A DNA stretch of 64,000 bases from Oncomelania hupensis (taxonomy: Eukaryota; Mollusca; Gastropoda; Littorinimorpha; Pomatiopsidae), in assembly GCA_036898135.1 (NCBI GenBank), contig CM072512.1:8801484-8865483 (forward strand), read 5' to 3'. How positions within the stretch are numbered: the stretch's first letter is position 1; every line of letters starts with the position of its first letter. The notes below the pieces were generated by a model. It saw only the letters and a program-made list of their open reading frames with translations, had not been told where the DNA came from and searched no databases. This document shows, one piece after another, positions 11,098-22,061 of the stretch. Both the position numbers and the translations under genes were made by a program.

Positions 11098-11386
11098 GGG
11101 TTTATGGGTAAGGTAAAAGTAAAGGTAGTCCCATGGCCTTGTGGCCGTAGGGGAGCGTGATGTTGGAGATCACACTTATCTTGGGCCAGCGTAATGAGGG
11201 TGATACCCATCTCTCTCCCTCGCTGCTTTACCTTCCCCACCCTTAAGAGAGTAGGTACTCAGTCACAGTTGAGTCAACTGGGGGGCGTTGTTATTTGTCG
11301 CTTCACGTTTTGCTAACCGCACTGGACGGTGCTTAACTTGCGACACAGTAGCGAGTGCTCCAACCACTGCGCTATCCGACACCCCA
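11098..11386 (-). mobile_element. SINE-2, tRNA-derived
   Basis: Minus-strand head 'gatagcgcagtggttggagc' resembles a tRNA A-box region; the body includes 'gactgagtacctactctc' and 'gtatcaccctcattacgc', and the 3' end is 'ccatgggactacctttact' followed by short TTACC-type words at 11098-11120. The tail is pyrimidine-rich pentamers, unlike SINE-1. A weakly similar degenerate piece may lie at 39015-39115. Confidence 0.65.
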
Positions 11387-11492
11387 TAGGGTTTATTGGT
11401 GTTTTGATATCTGAGGATTTGCTGCGTGCCTATTTCTCTCTTAATATTAAATCTTATACTTAATCCCTGTTATAAAAAGAAACAGTTTCAAA

Positions 11493-11496
<4 letters not shown>

Positions 11497-11528
<32 letters not shown>
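11497..11528. repeat. (CT)n microsatellite
   Basis: Sixteen or so CT units just upstream of a LINE C-terminal fragment. Confidence 0.9.
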
Positions 11529-11533
<5 letters not shown>

Positions 11534-11561
11534 AAAAATGTGTTTGAGTCAGAATCATATT

Positions 11562-11893
11562 TTGAATCAATGTACATTAAATGCTTTAGAGATTGCTTGA
11601 CAAAGCTACGGCTTGGTGTGCTTCCAGTGAAAGCATCCTTTTTAAGAATGACATTAGACTGTAGTAGAGATGTGCTATGCCAGTGTTGTAATGTGTTAGA
11701 AGATGAAGATCACTTTTTAAATGTATGCACCCTATACAATAACGAGAGAAAGAAATATTTAACATTCCCGTTTCAAACATATGTACATGTTCTAAGAAAT
11801 GGCTCAAAATTTCAGATTTGGAGAATATGTATGTTTATATTTCATGCCTTGAAAACAAGAAATGAATTTTATGAACAAGTAACACTAAGCTGA
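11562..11893 (+). pseudogene. LINE ORF2 C-terminus with zinc-knuckle-like motif
   Basis: An open frame ending at a TGA at 11891-11893 reads CLTKLRLGVLPVKASFLR, then LCQCCNVLEDEDHFLNVC, then a LYNNERKKYL segment. 'L.K.R.....P......R......C..C....EDE.HFL..C..Y...R' is the characteristic C-terminal cysteine-histidine motif of many non-LTR retrotransposons. The coding sequence upstream is replaced by a CT array, so this is a 5'-truncated remnant; the last 110 codons are undisturbed, suggesting modest age. Confidence 0.7.
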
Positions 11894-12040
11894 ACCTTCA
11901 TTATGTGATGGATTGTGTCTTATATCCACAAGCTGACCACGTGATCTACCTTATATTCTAGGGGCTGGAGGCCCACAGAATTTGTGTTATTGTTGTGTAA
12001 TTGTGTATTTTTTGGGAATTAAACGGACGATGTCCAAAAC

Positions 12041-12065
12041 GTCTCTCTCTCTGTCTCTCTCTGTC

Positions 12066-12134
<69 letters not shown>

Positions 12135-12170
12135 TTCTCTTTCTTTCTATTTCTTTCTCTGTCCCTCTCA
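12041..12170. repeat. (CT)n / CTGT microsatellite
   Basis: CTCTCTGT units pass into pure CT and then CTTT variants. It follows the presumed 3' UTR of the LINE remnant at 11562-11893. Confidence 0.9.
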
Positions 12171-12224
12171 GCATGTATTTGATTCTCTATGATTTATCTC
12201 TGGTGGTGCTAAAATAGGTGCTTG

Positions 12225-12600
12225 TCGCTGGATGTGTTCTAAATGTGTGTGTATATGGGTGTGTGCATGTGTGAGTGGGGGTGTGTGTATATGTGTGTGT
12301 GTGTTTGTGTGGATGAGTCATACAGAGTTATCCAACTGGAAAACTCATTTATTCTTTAAAAAATGTCTGATCTCGCCCCCTATCACCATCATCGTTCCTT
12401 CTTTTGTGATTGAGACCACCGCCGTCACACCGCACGCCCCCAGCCCCCTCACTCCTTAGCTGCTCTCCTCCTCCCCCTCCCTCCCTCGTCTTTTATAGCT
12501 TACTTGTAAATATTATTGTCTATGTTTGTATTATGTCTTTGCATAATTTATTAGTGTCTTGTTTTCGTTTAACTTCTTTTTGTATGTGTTTCGATGTTAA
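12225..12600. other. GT-rich tract, no recognised gene
   Basis: GTGT-rich sequence at 12235-12315 and a C-rich stretch at 12415-12490; nothing supportable. Confidence 0.4.
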
Positions 12601-12609
12601 CGTTAAGTA

Positions 12610-12667
12610 GCAATGCCTGGGCTTTGAACTGATGTCATTAAGGAAAACAAGCGTTATATAAATACCC

Positions 12668-12742
<75 letters not shown>
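12610..12742 (+). mobile_element. L2-like SINE tail running into (ATT)n
   Basis: 'aacaagcgttatataaatac' at 12648-12667 is the L2-type tail shared by SINEs in this window and is followed by about 24 ATT units (12668-12742). The rest of the SINE is not identifiable. Confidence 0.55.
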
Positions 12743-13181
12743 GTTATTGAATGGAGCTTGGATGCTGAAAATTAGGGTTTTGATGGCAGGAAGTGTGGGG
12801 GGGGGGGGGGGGTTGGGGGGGAATGGGGGTTTGGGTGTGTATGGTGTAAAATAATTCCTTGAGCGAGAAGTACAATGTAGAAAGAAATCTAATACAAAAA
12901 CAATACATTTTCCCTTTCATACACATTTTTCCAAAGGTAGACATTCCCATATCGTGATTTTAGAGCGCCTCTCCAGATAGCGCGTCTCTTTCTGTATTGT
13001 ATTATAGGCCTACTATTATAACAGATCCAAGATATTAGTTTGGTTTTTGTATGTATTGTTTAACATCTCCTGTGGTCATTTTATTACAGTTTGTTTATTT
13101 CTTTAATTTAACGCCTTTCCACCTTAGTGATTTTAGAATTATTTTATTACAGGTACATCAACATCATTGCACATTCATGAG

Positions 13182-13794
13182 TGTTACGTTGAAACGCGCA
13201 CGATAGTTCGTGTGTGACGCGCACGATAGATGCGATCGATTTGTTTTGCTAAGCATGCAATAACAGAGTGTATTTATCCTTGATTTGATTTTGCGTTGTT
13301 GTTAGAAGAAGCTTTGTATAACGTTGGTAATTTTAGTTGGTCGATATTATTTGAGAATTTTATAGAGTTGGTTGTTTACTATCGATCGAAGCGTATGGAT
13401 AAATCTAGTGGTAACTAAAGAAGCTTCCATCCCAAATAAGGTTGTATTATGTGAGACAGTAATGACGAAGTCTGTTCTGATTGGTTGTGGTGTGTCATGC
13501 TGGGGTATTCTCACCCTTTCTGGAGTGTAGAGAGACTATATATATAGTGCCGCACTGTTTCAAAAGGTGGTTGATAGTTGAAAATTGTAGAGGATTGTAA
13601 AGTGAAAAAGTGATTGAGCCTTTGTATGCAGTTGTTGATGTTCGCTGAATAAAGTTGGAAAACTACAGACGACGACATTGCCTTGTTGCTGAGTGAGCAG
13701 GCTGCGTGGATAAACGAATCTGAGTTACACTTGATCAGGTTTCAAGCATCGGGGCTGAATCAACTGATAAAAAAAACCAACATCGAGTGTAACA
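13182..13794 (+). mobile_element. LTR-D copy 1, solo LTR
   Basis: A 613-bp unit starting TGTTACGTTGAA and ending CGAGTGTAACA, flanked by the perfect 5-bp duplication ATGAG (13177-13181 and 13795-13799). It has a TATA-like ACTATATATATAG near 13535 and AATAAA at 13648-13653, in the order expected for U3-R-U5. Termini TG...CA with a 5-bp duplication are those of an LTR retrotransposon. No internal region follows, so this is a solo LTR left by recombination. A second copy in reverse orientation is at 61253-61886. Confidence 0.9.
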
Positions 13795-13799
13795 ATGAG

Positions 13800-14823
13800 A
13801 ATAGATATTATGTCATATTACATCATAAATACAACAAAGTGACCAGAGTTTGAGCATTTACTCATCCAAAAACCAAAAATCGGTGTAGAGTTTGCTTCTT
13901 TTTTTAATCTCTAAGAGTACAAACATTATAAAGCAAAGAAATGAATGAATAAAATTCATTATATATCTAAGACTCTTACATCAGCTACATAAAGCGCTTG
14001 CTTCCCTATCTTTGGAAACAAGAGAACATTATTTAATCTTTCTCAACGCTCGTGGTTGGCGACAACAACCTGCCAAAATTGTGGTCTGCACAGTTTTTGT
14101 ATAATATCTACTCAAAAGATATATACCAACTCTTTGTTTTGGTAACTTTAATGCAAAAACACCCTGAAAATGTGTCTGACGTTGATTTTATTTCGAACGT
14201 TGGACAAAGGCGATTATACCACACACATTTCTCCAGTCTTAGTGGTTCAGAGCAATCCTCGATCTCAAATCCAAAATGGCGCCTTAGCTTCAAAGCTATT
14301 GGAAATAGGCTCCGGCATTTCTTACAGTCAGATTTGGGCGCCTGTGGTTCTGGCTTACGACTTTTGGAAAAAAAGATGCACGAAAGAAAAAAATGTAAGA
14401 GATGCGGGCGCCTGTGGTCAGAACTAAGGATAGGATGTTATTACTTAAAACTTTCAGACAGTTTCTATATTAATTGCTTCCGCAGTCTGTGATAATATTC
14501 TTAGGGAAATGTCGACAAATGTAAATATTATTTGGCTGCTTGCAAATCGTTGGCTTATACTTCAATTATTATTGACGTTCAAAACTGTTTGTGATGTCAA
14601 ACTTGAATAGAAGTTATCAAACGGCCTCTGATATGCACAAGAGAATTATAAAGAGAAACAAAAAGCGGGTTAAAAAGGTTCCTTTCAGTGGCCATTGTTA
14701 CCGGGGTGTCCTAATCTGTTCGTCTCCCTGTCTCTGTGCCTTTGTCTGTCTGTCTGTCTCTCTTAAATCTTACTTAATCCCTTTGTCTCTGTCTCTTTCT
14801 CTGTGTCTGTCTGTCTCTTTCTT

Positions 14824-14868
<45 letters not shown>

Positions 14869-15380
14869 TAGCTTCCTCCACCTTTACCCTTACTTACACC
14901 CCCTGATCCGTCCACACAGCAGTGTCCATCGTCCCTGGTGACCCGTTAAGTCAGTGTTGGCGTGAGGACGGTAGCCGTAAGGCGCAGGCCCGATGTCTGA
15001 GTGTGATGGAACGATGCAGCATCTCTGGGGTATGCCACGTACCTCTGCCTCTGTCTCTCTGTGTATGTCTCTGTCTGTCTGTCTGTCTGTCTGCCTCTCT
15101 CTCTCTCTCTCTCCATCCCTCTCTTTTGCCTGCCCACGTCGTCTTGCCGTCCATTTCGCCCTGTGAAACCAAAGTAAATATATAAGACATAGAAATGTGT
15201 ATTCGCCAAGTAACACTTTTCAAAACAAGCCTAGACATGCTTAGAGTTTATTGTTGCTGTTATTGTTGATGTTGTTGTTTTATATTGTGGATTTGATGTG
15301 TTTTTTTTTTTAAATTTAGTTAATTTTATAGACATTGGACTTTCTCTAACTTTTGTGTGTCCGTTTGTTTCTCTTGTTAG
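13800..15380. other. No confirmed gene; weak coding-like frames and CT tracts
   Basis: A plus-strand frame at 14052-14492 (146 codons) and one from 14591 have no recognisable motif. CT-rich microsatellites lie at 14730-14870 and 15040-15125. Part of this may be intron upstream of the exon at 15381. Confidence 0.35.
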
Positions 15381-15524
15381 CGTTCACTTGGTCCTCTTAT
15401 GTCTTGTGTCATTGGAACGTGCTCACGCAGTGTCAGTGGACGAGCCATTAATGCTGATTTCATCATTGTAGAAGAAATGGGAGCTCAGCAATTACATTCT
15501 CCTACTCTATGGATCACATTGCAG
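15381..15524 (+). CDS. Candidate internal exon; weak resemblance to viral-type terminase ATPase
   Basis: A strong acceptor (pyrimidine tract ending tctcttgttag) precedes 48 open codons that end at a CAG/GTTGTT donor; the exon is phase 0 at both ends. It encodes the segment SGRAINADFIIVEEMGAQ. A run of hydrophobics followed by two acidic residues (FIIVEE), preceded by an Arg-Ala/Gly and Asn-rich turn, resembles the Walker B region of large terminase ATPases of herpes-type viruses, where the usual form is a hydrophobic run then Asp-Glu. This likeness is by eye and short. It could equally be an unrelated host ATPase or a chance frame. The next exon candidate, 17894-17990, is in compatible phase. 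No Walker A exon was found. Confidence 0.35.
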
Positions 15525-15575
15525 GTTGTTTCATGCAAATGCATTACTAATTACAAAAGTTATAACCATTTGTTA

Positions 15576-15993
15576 GAGAGGCACGTGGTCTAATGGTAGT
15601 GCTTTGGCTTGCGGATCTGAAGGTCCCGGGTTCGAGCCGTGTCCGGGCCATTATGTTGTGTCCCTGGGACCCGTTTCCTACTCCTTCGGATGAGAGTATA
15701 AACCGAGGTCTAGTCTGTGTGTCGCACACATTCCTTCATAACGGACTTTAAAGATCCTGACGCTCGTGTCCTATACGGGTGAGTGCCGGTAACAAGAACA
15801 CACCCAGCATGCGCTTAATTGGTCCTTCTCCCCCATCCCTGGCTGGCCAGGATAGTGCTCAGTTGTACGGGCGTCAGACCATGCGCCCAAAGGCTGCGGG
15901 TGGGCGTCTCGGGCGGTTGGAGTTCGATCCTGTATCGGCCAGCGCCTAGAGTTTGGTCAAGTACGGCGAGATAAGTGCGCTATAAAAATCCTC
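15576..15993 (+). mobile_element. SINE-1, near full length
   Basis: Head 'gtggtctaatggtagtgct' with A-box-like and 'ggttcgagccgtg' B-box-like words, body with 'gagagtataaaccgaggtc' and 'ctttaaagatcctgacgct', and a degraded L2-like end 'gataagtgcgctataaaaat'. The tail continues as (AAT)n. It lies in the presumed intron between the exons at 15381 and 17894. Confidence 0.85.
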
Positions 15994-16070
<77 letters not shown>

Positions 16071-16071
16071 G
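15994..16071. repeat. (AAT)n tail microsatellite
   Basis: About 26 AAT units grown from the 3' tail of the SINE-1 copy. Confidence 0.95.
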
Positions 16072-16079
16072 CCAATGGG

Positions 16080-16710
16080 GAGCTACTTTTTAACCACCTT
16101 TCTATATTCTCATTGAAATCTTTTCAGATTACGTTTTTTTTTTATTTTTAAAAGCAGTTCAACTCATTTGCCTATACACACACCATCGTCATGCAAGCAA
16201 TGTAGCATCATAATAAACCAAGGACGCGGTGGAACCCCTAGATACACACTTTGTGCGTTTGGATGCAAAGACGTCACGCCTAAAAACGGTCAAGGATTCT
16301 AATAGAGCGCTGACCCCTAGCGTCGTAAACTCACCACGGAACGAGCAGCCGCAAATTGCCTCCAGATAGCTCGACCATATTGGGATCTGTTTATGAGTTC
16401 CGAGGGTGTAAAATGTACTAAACCGGTAGCCGTTGGGAAAAACACAACAATCTTATTATATACTGGACTATACGATCTGCTTGCTTTGGTCGACGTTATA
16501 TCTATTAGGCATGGATTTAGATACAGTAGTAGACTACTTTATTGTTTCATGCTTCTTTGTTTCATATAAATTAACAGTAGGGTAGGTATCCCCAATTGCG
16601 GACAGTTTCGTTTACCTCATAGAGGCTACATTACTTAGTCGTAACAGCCCACATGACCGAACATTTCGAAGCAATTTTAGTCTTCCCTCAGACATTGTTC
16701 GAAATTGGGC
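16080..16710. other. No recognised gene
   Basis: Unique-looking sequence with no open frame of note; presumed intron. Confidence 0.35.
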
Positions 16711-16855
16711 TCAATCGTCTGGTCGGCGTCAGACGACGCACATATGAAAGACAGAGGATGGGCGCCTCGGGCGGTTCGAGTTAGATCCTGTATCGGTCAG
16801 CACCTTCAGCACCTCTTGAACTGGAAGGGCGCTATACAAAAAACGAAGTAAATAC
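16711..16855 (+). mobile_element. SINE-1, 3' end
   Basis: 'ggcgtcagacgacgcaca', 'gggcgcctcgggcggttcga', 'gatcctgtatcggtcagca' and 'gggcgctatacaaaaaacga' give the 3' half with tail decay. Confidence 0.7.
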
Positions 16856-16859
16856 ATAA

Positions 16860-17399
16860 ACTAAAACACAAACATGTCTAGATATGTTTCAGTTGCTGGT
16901 AGTAAATTTGCAGTCTAAAAAAAAACAAACATCAACAACATGGGTCTGAAAAAAACCACCACCACCTGAATAGACTCTATTAACCCCACTGTGTCTAGTA
17001 CGCACACTATTATATCGTTTACCATGCAGGGTGTCGGGACATTCATTCCTTTCACAATATCGAACTACTACCGTCAAATTCCCCTGATAGTGTACCAAAG
17101 ACTACCAACCTATGGAAGGGGAGAAGCGAAGATGGAAGCAACATCAATCAAAATCAACGTCCGGCGACCATTCTCTGCAGGGACTCATCCATTTCTTGAC
17201 TTGAGTGCCGAAACAGAGTTTAACCAACGTTGCTGATAGAACAACTTACAGGACAGGAAGACCAGCTAGTACCAAAAGACAGTATGCATAGCTTTTATAG
17301 ATAGAATACACAAGAAGTAAGGACGAATGAGAAGGGTTTGCTAACAATTGTAACAGCTATTGCCCTGACGTCATTTTGAATTATTGAGAATCTGTAAAC
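16860..17399. other. Unassigned; coding-like frame of unknown origin
   Basis: A plus-strand frame at 16991-17236 (81 codons) reads plausibly as protein (for example GVGTFIPFTISNYYRQIPL) but I do not recognise it and see no good splice sites. It lies inside the presumed intron. Confidence 0.25.
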
Positions 17400-17625
17400 C
17401 GTTCTTATATATAGCGCTTTTTCATCTCACAATCTGCTCAAGGCGCTGGCCGATACATACATGGAAATGGAGAACAAAGGGGCTAGTGTGTGCTGGGTGT
17501 AAGCTATTCGTGTAACCGGCACTCCACCTCTAGGACTTGAGCGTCAGGATATTTAAAGACCGCGCGTGCGGTGGAATGCGTGCGTGCACAAAGTAGACTT
17601 CGGTTTATACTCTCATCTGGTTACG
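17400..17625 (-). mobile_element. SINE-1, partial copy
   Basis: Minus-orientation tail 'tatatagcgctttttcatct', 'gctcaaggcgctggccgata' and body 'aggacttgagcgtcaggata', 'gacttcggtttatactctc'. The segment holding the tail-proximal cggcttgag words is deleted. Confidence 0.7.
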
Positions 17626-17893
17626 CACCTGGTAACCTGAGTAATTCAGGTCAAAAACACCCAAAAAATCCCAAGCAGTTGTCAAATTTTGGGTTCCAGG
17701 GAATGCTTCAGCTGGAGGAAGCAAATTTGATTCAGCAACTAAACCCCCCACCCACCCACCCCCCAAAAAAGTAAATAAATAAAAATAAATAAAAACATAT
17801 AAAAGTTAGCATTTCTATTTTTAATGTGTATTTAATTTGTATTTATTTATTTTAAAACAGCCATTTTTTATATTTATGTATGGTATTTTGCAG

Positions 17894-17990
17894 TGTGAGT
17901 TACAAGGGGTTGCAACATTTGTTTGCTTTATTAGAAGCGGCCCCATTCCTGCCTGTTCACTTGTTGATCATTATACAGGATGGTTGAAAG
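17894..17990 (+). CDS. Candidate internal exon following 15381-15524
   Basis: An acceptor 'tggtattttgcag' precedes 97 open bases ending at the strong donor GAAAG/GTAAGT. Phase 0 at the start agrees with the phase 0 end of the exon at 15381-15524; it leaves phase 1. The encoded segment includes QGVATFVCFIRSGPIP, a beta-strand-like hydrophobic run followed by Arg-Ser-Gly at roughly the distance at which terminases have their coupling motif after Walker B. That parallel is suggestive only. I could not find the following exon; a RTE-like fragment starts about 180 bp downstream. Confidence 0.4.
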
Positions 17991-18169
17991 GTAAGTCCCT
18001 ATTAAATATTTCTTATAACGTTTGTAAGTAGTACTGCATTTTCATGAAATAAAATGTATCGTGATCCTTATAGTAGGGGTAATAAGGGGGAATATAAATG
18101 CAAATCTTTAAGTTCATCTTACGATGACGGAAGCAGTCCATAGTTGCCCGCGGTCTGTTTGTGTTAGGG

Positions 18170-18735
18170 ACTCCAATAGCATAATGACAAGGTTGAAGCC
18201 CATTTGGAAAGACAGGACCATCAGTCTACATTCCAAGGTAAGGTTGCTGCGCTCCCTTGTCATCTCTATCTTCCTATACGCTTGCGAAACAAGGACCCTC
18301 GCTGCAGATCTACAGTGAAGAATACAATGCATGGAGACGAGGTGCTACAGAAGATTTCTGGGCATTTCCTATACCCAGCACATCACCAACAACGAAGTCC
18401 GACAGACCACCACACAAGTCATTGGACAACACGATGACAGGCTCACAGTGGTGAAGAAACAAAAACTTTGATGGTATGGCCACGTCGCCTGAGCATCGGG
18501 ACTTGCAAACACCCTCCTGCAAGGCACGGTGCAAAGAGGCAGAGGACGAGGGAGACGAAAAAAGAGGTGGGAGGACAACATTCGAGTATGGACTGGCTTG
18601 ACGCTGAGCGACGCCATGACGGTTGCTGAGGACAGAGAAAGATTGAGTACGCTGCTTAAACGATCACCTGTGATGCCCCACCCACCTTCAAGTTACGGGA
18701 TAGGATAGGAAAGGATAAGATAGGATATAATAGGA
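18170..18735 (+). pseudogene. RTE-like LINE, 3' end with (GGATA)n tail
   Basis: Plus-strand pieces read TRLKPIWKDRTISLHSK, LRSLVISIFLYA and then, after frameshifts, the GRGRR..RW..NIR..TGLTLS end. It finishes ACGGGATAGGATAGGAAAGGATA. Coding is broken in several places, and the catalytic palm is missing. Confidence 0.8.
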
Positions 18736-19645
18736 TAGTAATCTCGTCTCCTACGCTTAGGAAACAAAGAATGTGGACGTATAATAATTCCACAATTGTG
18801 TTTTGTGAAACTATGGAATGCAGGTTTACAGGATATTAAAACGTTAAAGCCACTACTAACGAACATGAACTTAGTATAAGGGTCACGTGGATCGCTAAAG
18901 TCAGAGCTGTTCTAACTCAGCATTTCAGATCCACACTGGTCATGGATCGGTCATTCATCTAATGCGGACTAGCCCTTAGTGACCACTCGACAGATGGACA
19001 GGGCGGAATGGATTTAGGACATGGCAAGTCGTTGCCTGGTCACTAGACATAAGGATTGAGAGACTGGACTCTTGGTCAATCCATCAATCTTGATGATGTG
19101 TATGTGGGAATTGTGAAGGTAGGGGGCGGGGTGGTTGTGTGGGGTGTGTATGTGTGGATATGTATGTTTGTGTGGGTGGGCGATATGTGTGTTTATATAT
19201 GTGTGCGAGGGTGTGTTTGTGTGTGTATGCGTGAGTGTGCGAGTGTGTGTGGGTGTGTGTGTGTGTGCGCTTAGCATTAGTAAGATGCCATGCTGTGTGA
19301 AAGCTACTTGTAGCAGGTAATGGGTCCAGTTAAAAATAAGACACGTCATTGTGCGTGAAATCAGACCAGAAGTTTTATTTTGCCGTTAAAAAAATTATCT
19401 TATTTCTTTTTAATATTCTTTAATGTTTGCTTAATATTATATTATACTAGAACAATATAACTGTCTGTGTAGGTCTGAGCGTGAATGTGTGTGTTAGCAT
19501 GGTGGAAAACATGTATCCTCTCTATGTGATTGTGTCATTGTCGACAAGTTTTAATCACTGTAAATATCAACATCATTCTTTATTTTCAATTTTATGTTGC
19601 TATAATGATTTATTTTAATAGTTTTGAAATGTTATGAGCAGATGG
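18736..19645. other. No confirmed gene; GT-rich microsatellite
   Basis: A frame from about 18740 to 18880 ends in a KLWNAGLQDIKTLK-type segment that vaguely resembles a LINE C-terminus but is too short to call. GT/TGTG-rich sequence lies at 19100-19270. The rest is AT-rich without features. Confidence 0.35.
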
Positions 19646-20110
19646 GCCTATCCTATCCTAACCTATCCCGTAACTCGGAGGTCGTAGGGGCACCACAGAT
19701 GATCGTTAAACCAGCGTATTCTATCTTTCTCTGTCCTCAGCAACCCGAATGGCTTCGCTCAGTGTCAAGCCAGTCCATTCTCGAATGTTGTCCTCCCACC
19801 TCTTTTTCGGTCTCCCTCTTCTTCTACCTCCCTGCACTGTGCCTTGCAGGATGGTCTTTGCAAGACCTAATGATCTGGTGATGTGGCCATATCATCGGAG
19901 TTTCCCTTTTTTCACCACTGTGAGCAGGTCATCGTGTTGTCCAATGGCTTGTCTGATGGTCTGTCGGACTTCGTCGTTGGTGATGTGCTGGGTATAGAAA
20001 ATGCCCAGAAATCTTCTGTAGCACCTCATCGCCATGCCTTGTATTCTTCGTTGAAGATCTGCTGTGAGGATCCATGTTTCGCAAGCATCTTCCTGTATGC
20101 TTGCTATGCT
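19646..20110 (-). pseudogene. RTE-like LINE, 3' end with (GGATA)n tail
   Basis: Minus strand carries ACETWILTADLQRR-type and MRCYRRFLGI..YTQHITNDE segments and then the terminal conserved block, ending in a (GGATA)n tail at 19646-19672. It is truncated at about 20110, so only the last ~150 codons remain, with a frame break before the tail region. Confidence 0.8.
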
Positions 20111-20224
20111 TGAGCAGATGAGCACTGCACAGAAATTCTTCTTGTATTGTTTAGTGGGACTATAAGAGATTCTGTATTCTGAGAGGCAGTGACTGAGTGT
20201 GTTGACGTGAAGGATAGTGATGAG

Positions 20225-20350
20225 GTGTGTGTGTGTGTGCGTGTGTGTGTGTGAGTGAGTGAGTGTGGTTGTGTGCCTGTGCATCTGTTTGTGTGTGAGG
20301 GTGATAGTATTGGTTGTATGTTTGTGTGTGTGTTTGTCTGTCTGTGTAAC
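20225..20350. repeat. GT-rich microsatellite
   Basis: Interrupted (GT)n with GAGT units. Confidence 0.85.
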
Positions 20351-20639
20351 TATGAGTTGTGATGTATTTAAATCAATGCAGACAAAGAAGAAAAAAACCA
20401 CCCTACATGGACAATAAATTGAAGCTAAAAGGACATTAATCTTCAAAATAAATGAATATTCAAACATAAAAAGAACACCTAACATTTCCATTTTCTAATT
20501 TAAGTTGTTCAATATGTCGTTGGCAGCTGTCAGAAATCCACGGAACTAGTTTATTTTTCCTTTTCTAACTTTTAACACGTCTGAATTTTTAAAGTGAATT
20601 CAAAGCTGTCCTAATGTTGACCATTTATACTTGAAATAT

Positions 20640-20935
20640 AATTTTCTTAATTCAGATCTTTTAAATATGCGTCGCATTATTTTTCTACAACCTACTAACT
20701 TTTCTCCTACGAGATTAGCAAAATGTCAAAATGTAATGTCTTTCTCTAAGCTAAAACTGAGCTCAGGATTATTTTTAAAATTTGATTTGTAGAAACTGGC
20801 ATACATCCGTGCAGATCTTTTTAATAAGCATCGCGCTTTTTTTCTACAGATTAAATCTATTCAGTTTTCTCCTACGTTATTAGCACAATGTCAGAATGTA
20901 ATTTCTTCTTTGTTTTCAAAAAACCAGAACTCGAC
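20640..20935. repeat. Diverged direct repeat, ~160 bp period
   Basis: 20655-20765 and 20813-20930 share 'cagatcttt.taata', 'tttttctaca', 'ttttctcctacg', 'ttagca' and 'aatgtcagaatgtaat' words in the same order. Both copies can be read in the same frame with similar peptides (DL.N..R...LQ....FSPT.LA.CQNV), which may mean an old coding repeat or simply shared descent. Confidence 0.5.
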
Positions 20936-21180
20936 ATTAATCTTTCCTAGACTTATAGGGTGCCGCCATTATTCAACATTCAGAAACCCTATTTCTTTTG
21001 CGATAAATGTCTTCCTGAGGCAATTTATTTCGTATTCTTTTCTTTGCAATTTATTATTATATTTTATTACTGTTTTCCGTCTCCACTGTTTTATTATATT
21101 TTATTACTGTCATCTTGTTTGTAATCTGTCATTACTTTTTATTGCTTTCTTCTGTTTGCCTGTAAGCTTTTACTTTTTTT
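20936..21180. other. AT-rich, no recognised gene
   Basis: A plus-strand frame here is rich in Phe, Leu and Ile as expected from base composition; no motif. Confidence 0.4.
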
Positions 21181-21201
21181 AATGCCTGTCCTTTTTCGAA
21201 G

Positions 21202-21415
21202 TCAAGGAGCGGAGATCGCCACCTTTATCCCACTAGCTTTGATGTGTTTGCATTCAGCTTGGCACAAACGGATCACATCTTTCGCTGTCACTGAACGCAC
21301 GGTGTTGGAGACGTTTCCTGCCATACAGATTCCTTGTCGCTCTGTCTCATTCAGTCTCACAAGCCAAAGTGTTTGTGTTTGGATTTTTTCCCCCAGCTGA
21401 CAAGGAGATTGGGTG
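21202..21415 (-). CDS. Coding-like segment of unknown family, possible last exon
   Basis: On the minus strand an acceptor-like 'ccaatctccttgtcag' is followed by about 64 open codons ending in TGA near 21202. The frame includes TLWLVRLNETERQGICM, a NVSNTVRSVTAKDVIRLC segment and AECKHIKASGIKVAISAP. Residue use looks protein-like, not repeat-derived. I do not recognise it. It may be the last exon of a minus-strand gene or a piece of an unknown element; no polyadenylation signal was identified just downstream. Confidence 0.35.
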
Positions 21416-21634
21416 TAAGCTGTGCGTGGTAGGAATGAGAATCCATACAAGAAATATAACAGTTTTATTATTATGATGTTTACTCTTCGTTGACCGTTTG
21501 TAGGCTTTATTCAGAAAAGGGAGGTAATTGGTCTTTTTGCTTTGCTTGTAGTTATCTAGAGTTATCCCGCCGGACATCTCGTCTCGGAACACTGTGAAAG
21601 CTACCCCGAGCTGTCAGCTTTTCTTCGGGAAAGG

Positions 21635-21935
21635 GTGGTGGTGGTGATTGCAGGTAAGTGCAAGGCCGAACTAGCGGAGCTAGCCAGGATTGCAACTGAA
21701 ATCAACCTTTGGATTGATCCGGAAGGTTTGATGGAAGACAGAGCAGAAAAAGTATGCGACGAACTGTGTTCGTTTGCAAAGAATGTCCGCCTAACGTTAG
21801 ACATCTCTGTGGCAACATGCGGGCAAGCTGGCCAAAGTTGTTTCCCCTCGTATTTCCCAGCTTGGCCTATTGTACACCTCCATGAATTTTTGTTGTTGTA
21901 AAAGATAATAAAGTTGTCTTGTCTTATCTTATTTT
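21635..21935 (+). CDS. Coding-like segment with AATAAA and short-repeat tail
   Basis: Plus strand, 21635-21901: open frame with ELAELARIATEINLWIDPEG and then EDRAEKVCDELCSFAKNVRL, acidic-basic residues consistent with helices. Just after the stop comes AATAAAGTTGTCTTG and TCTTAT-type repeats (21908-21935), a form usual at the 3' end of non-LTR elements. It is therefore more likely a LINE-borne or retroposed fragment than a host exon. Family not recognised. Confidence 0.35.
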
Positions 21936-22022
21936 ATCTTTTTTTTATCTTTACAAAATAAACAGTTATGCAACCTTACACAAACAATTCCACATATGAA
22001 ATTAATAATTTTTAAAAAATAA

Positions 22023-22061
22023 ATCATCATCATCATCATCATTATCATAATCGTCATCATT

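Noticed and set aside
14052..14492. 146-codon plus-strand frame as a gene
   Set aside because: No motif, no splice or promoter support, and a different overlapping frame looks equally plausible.
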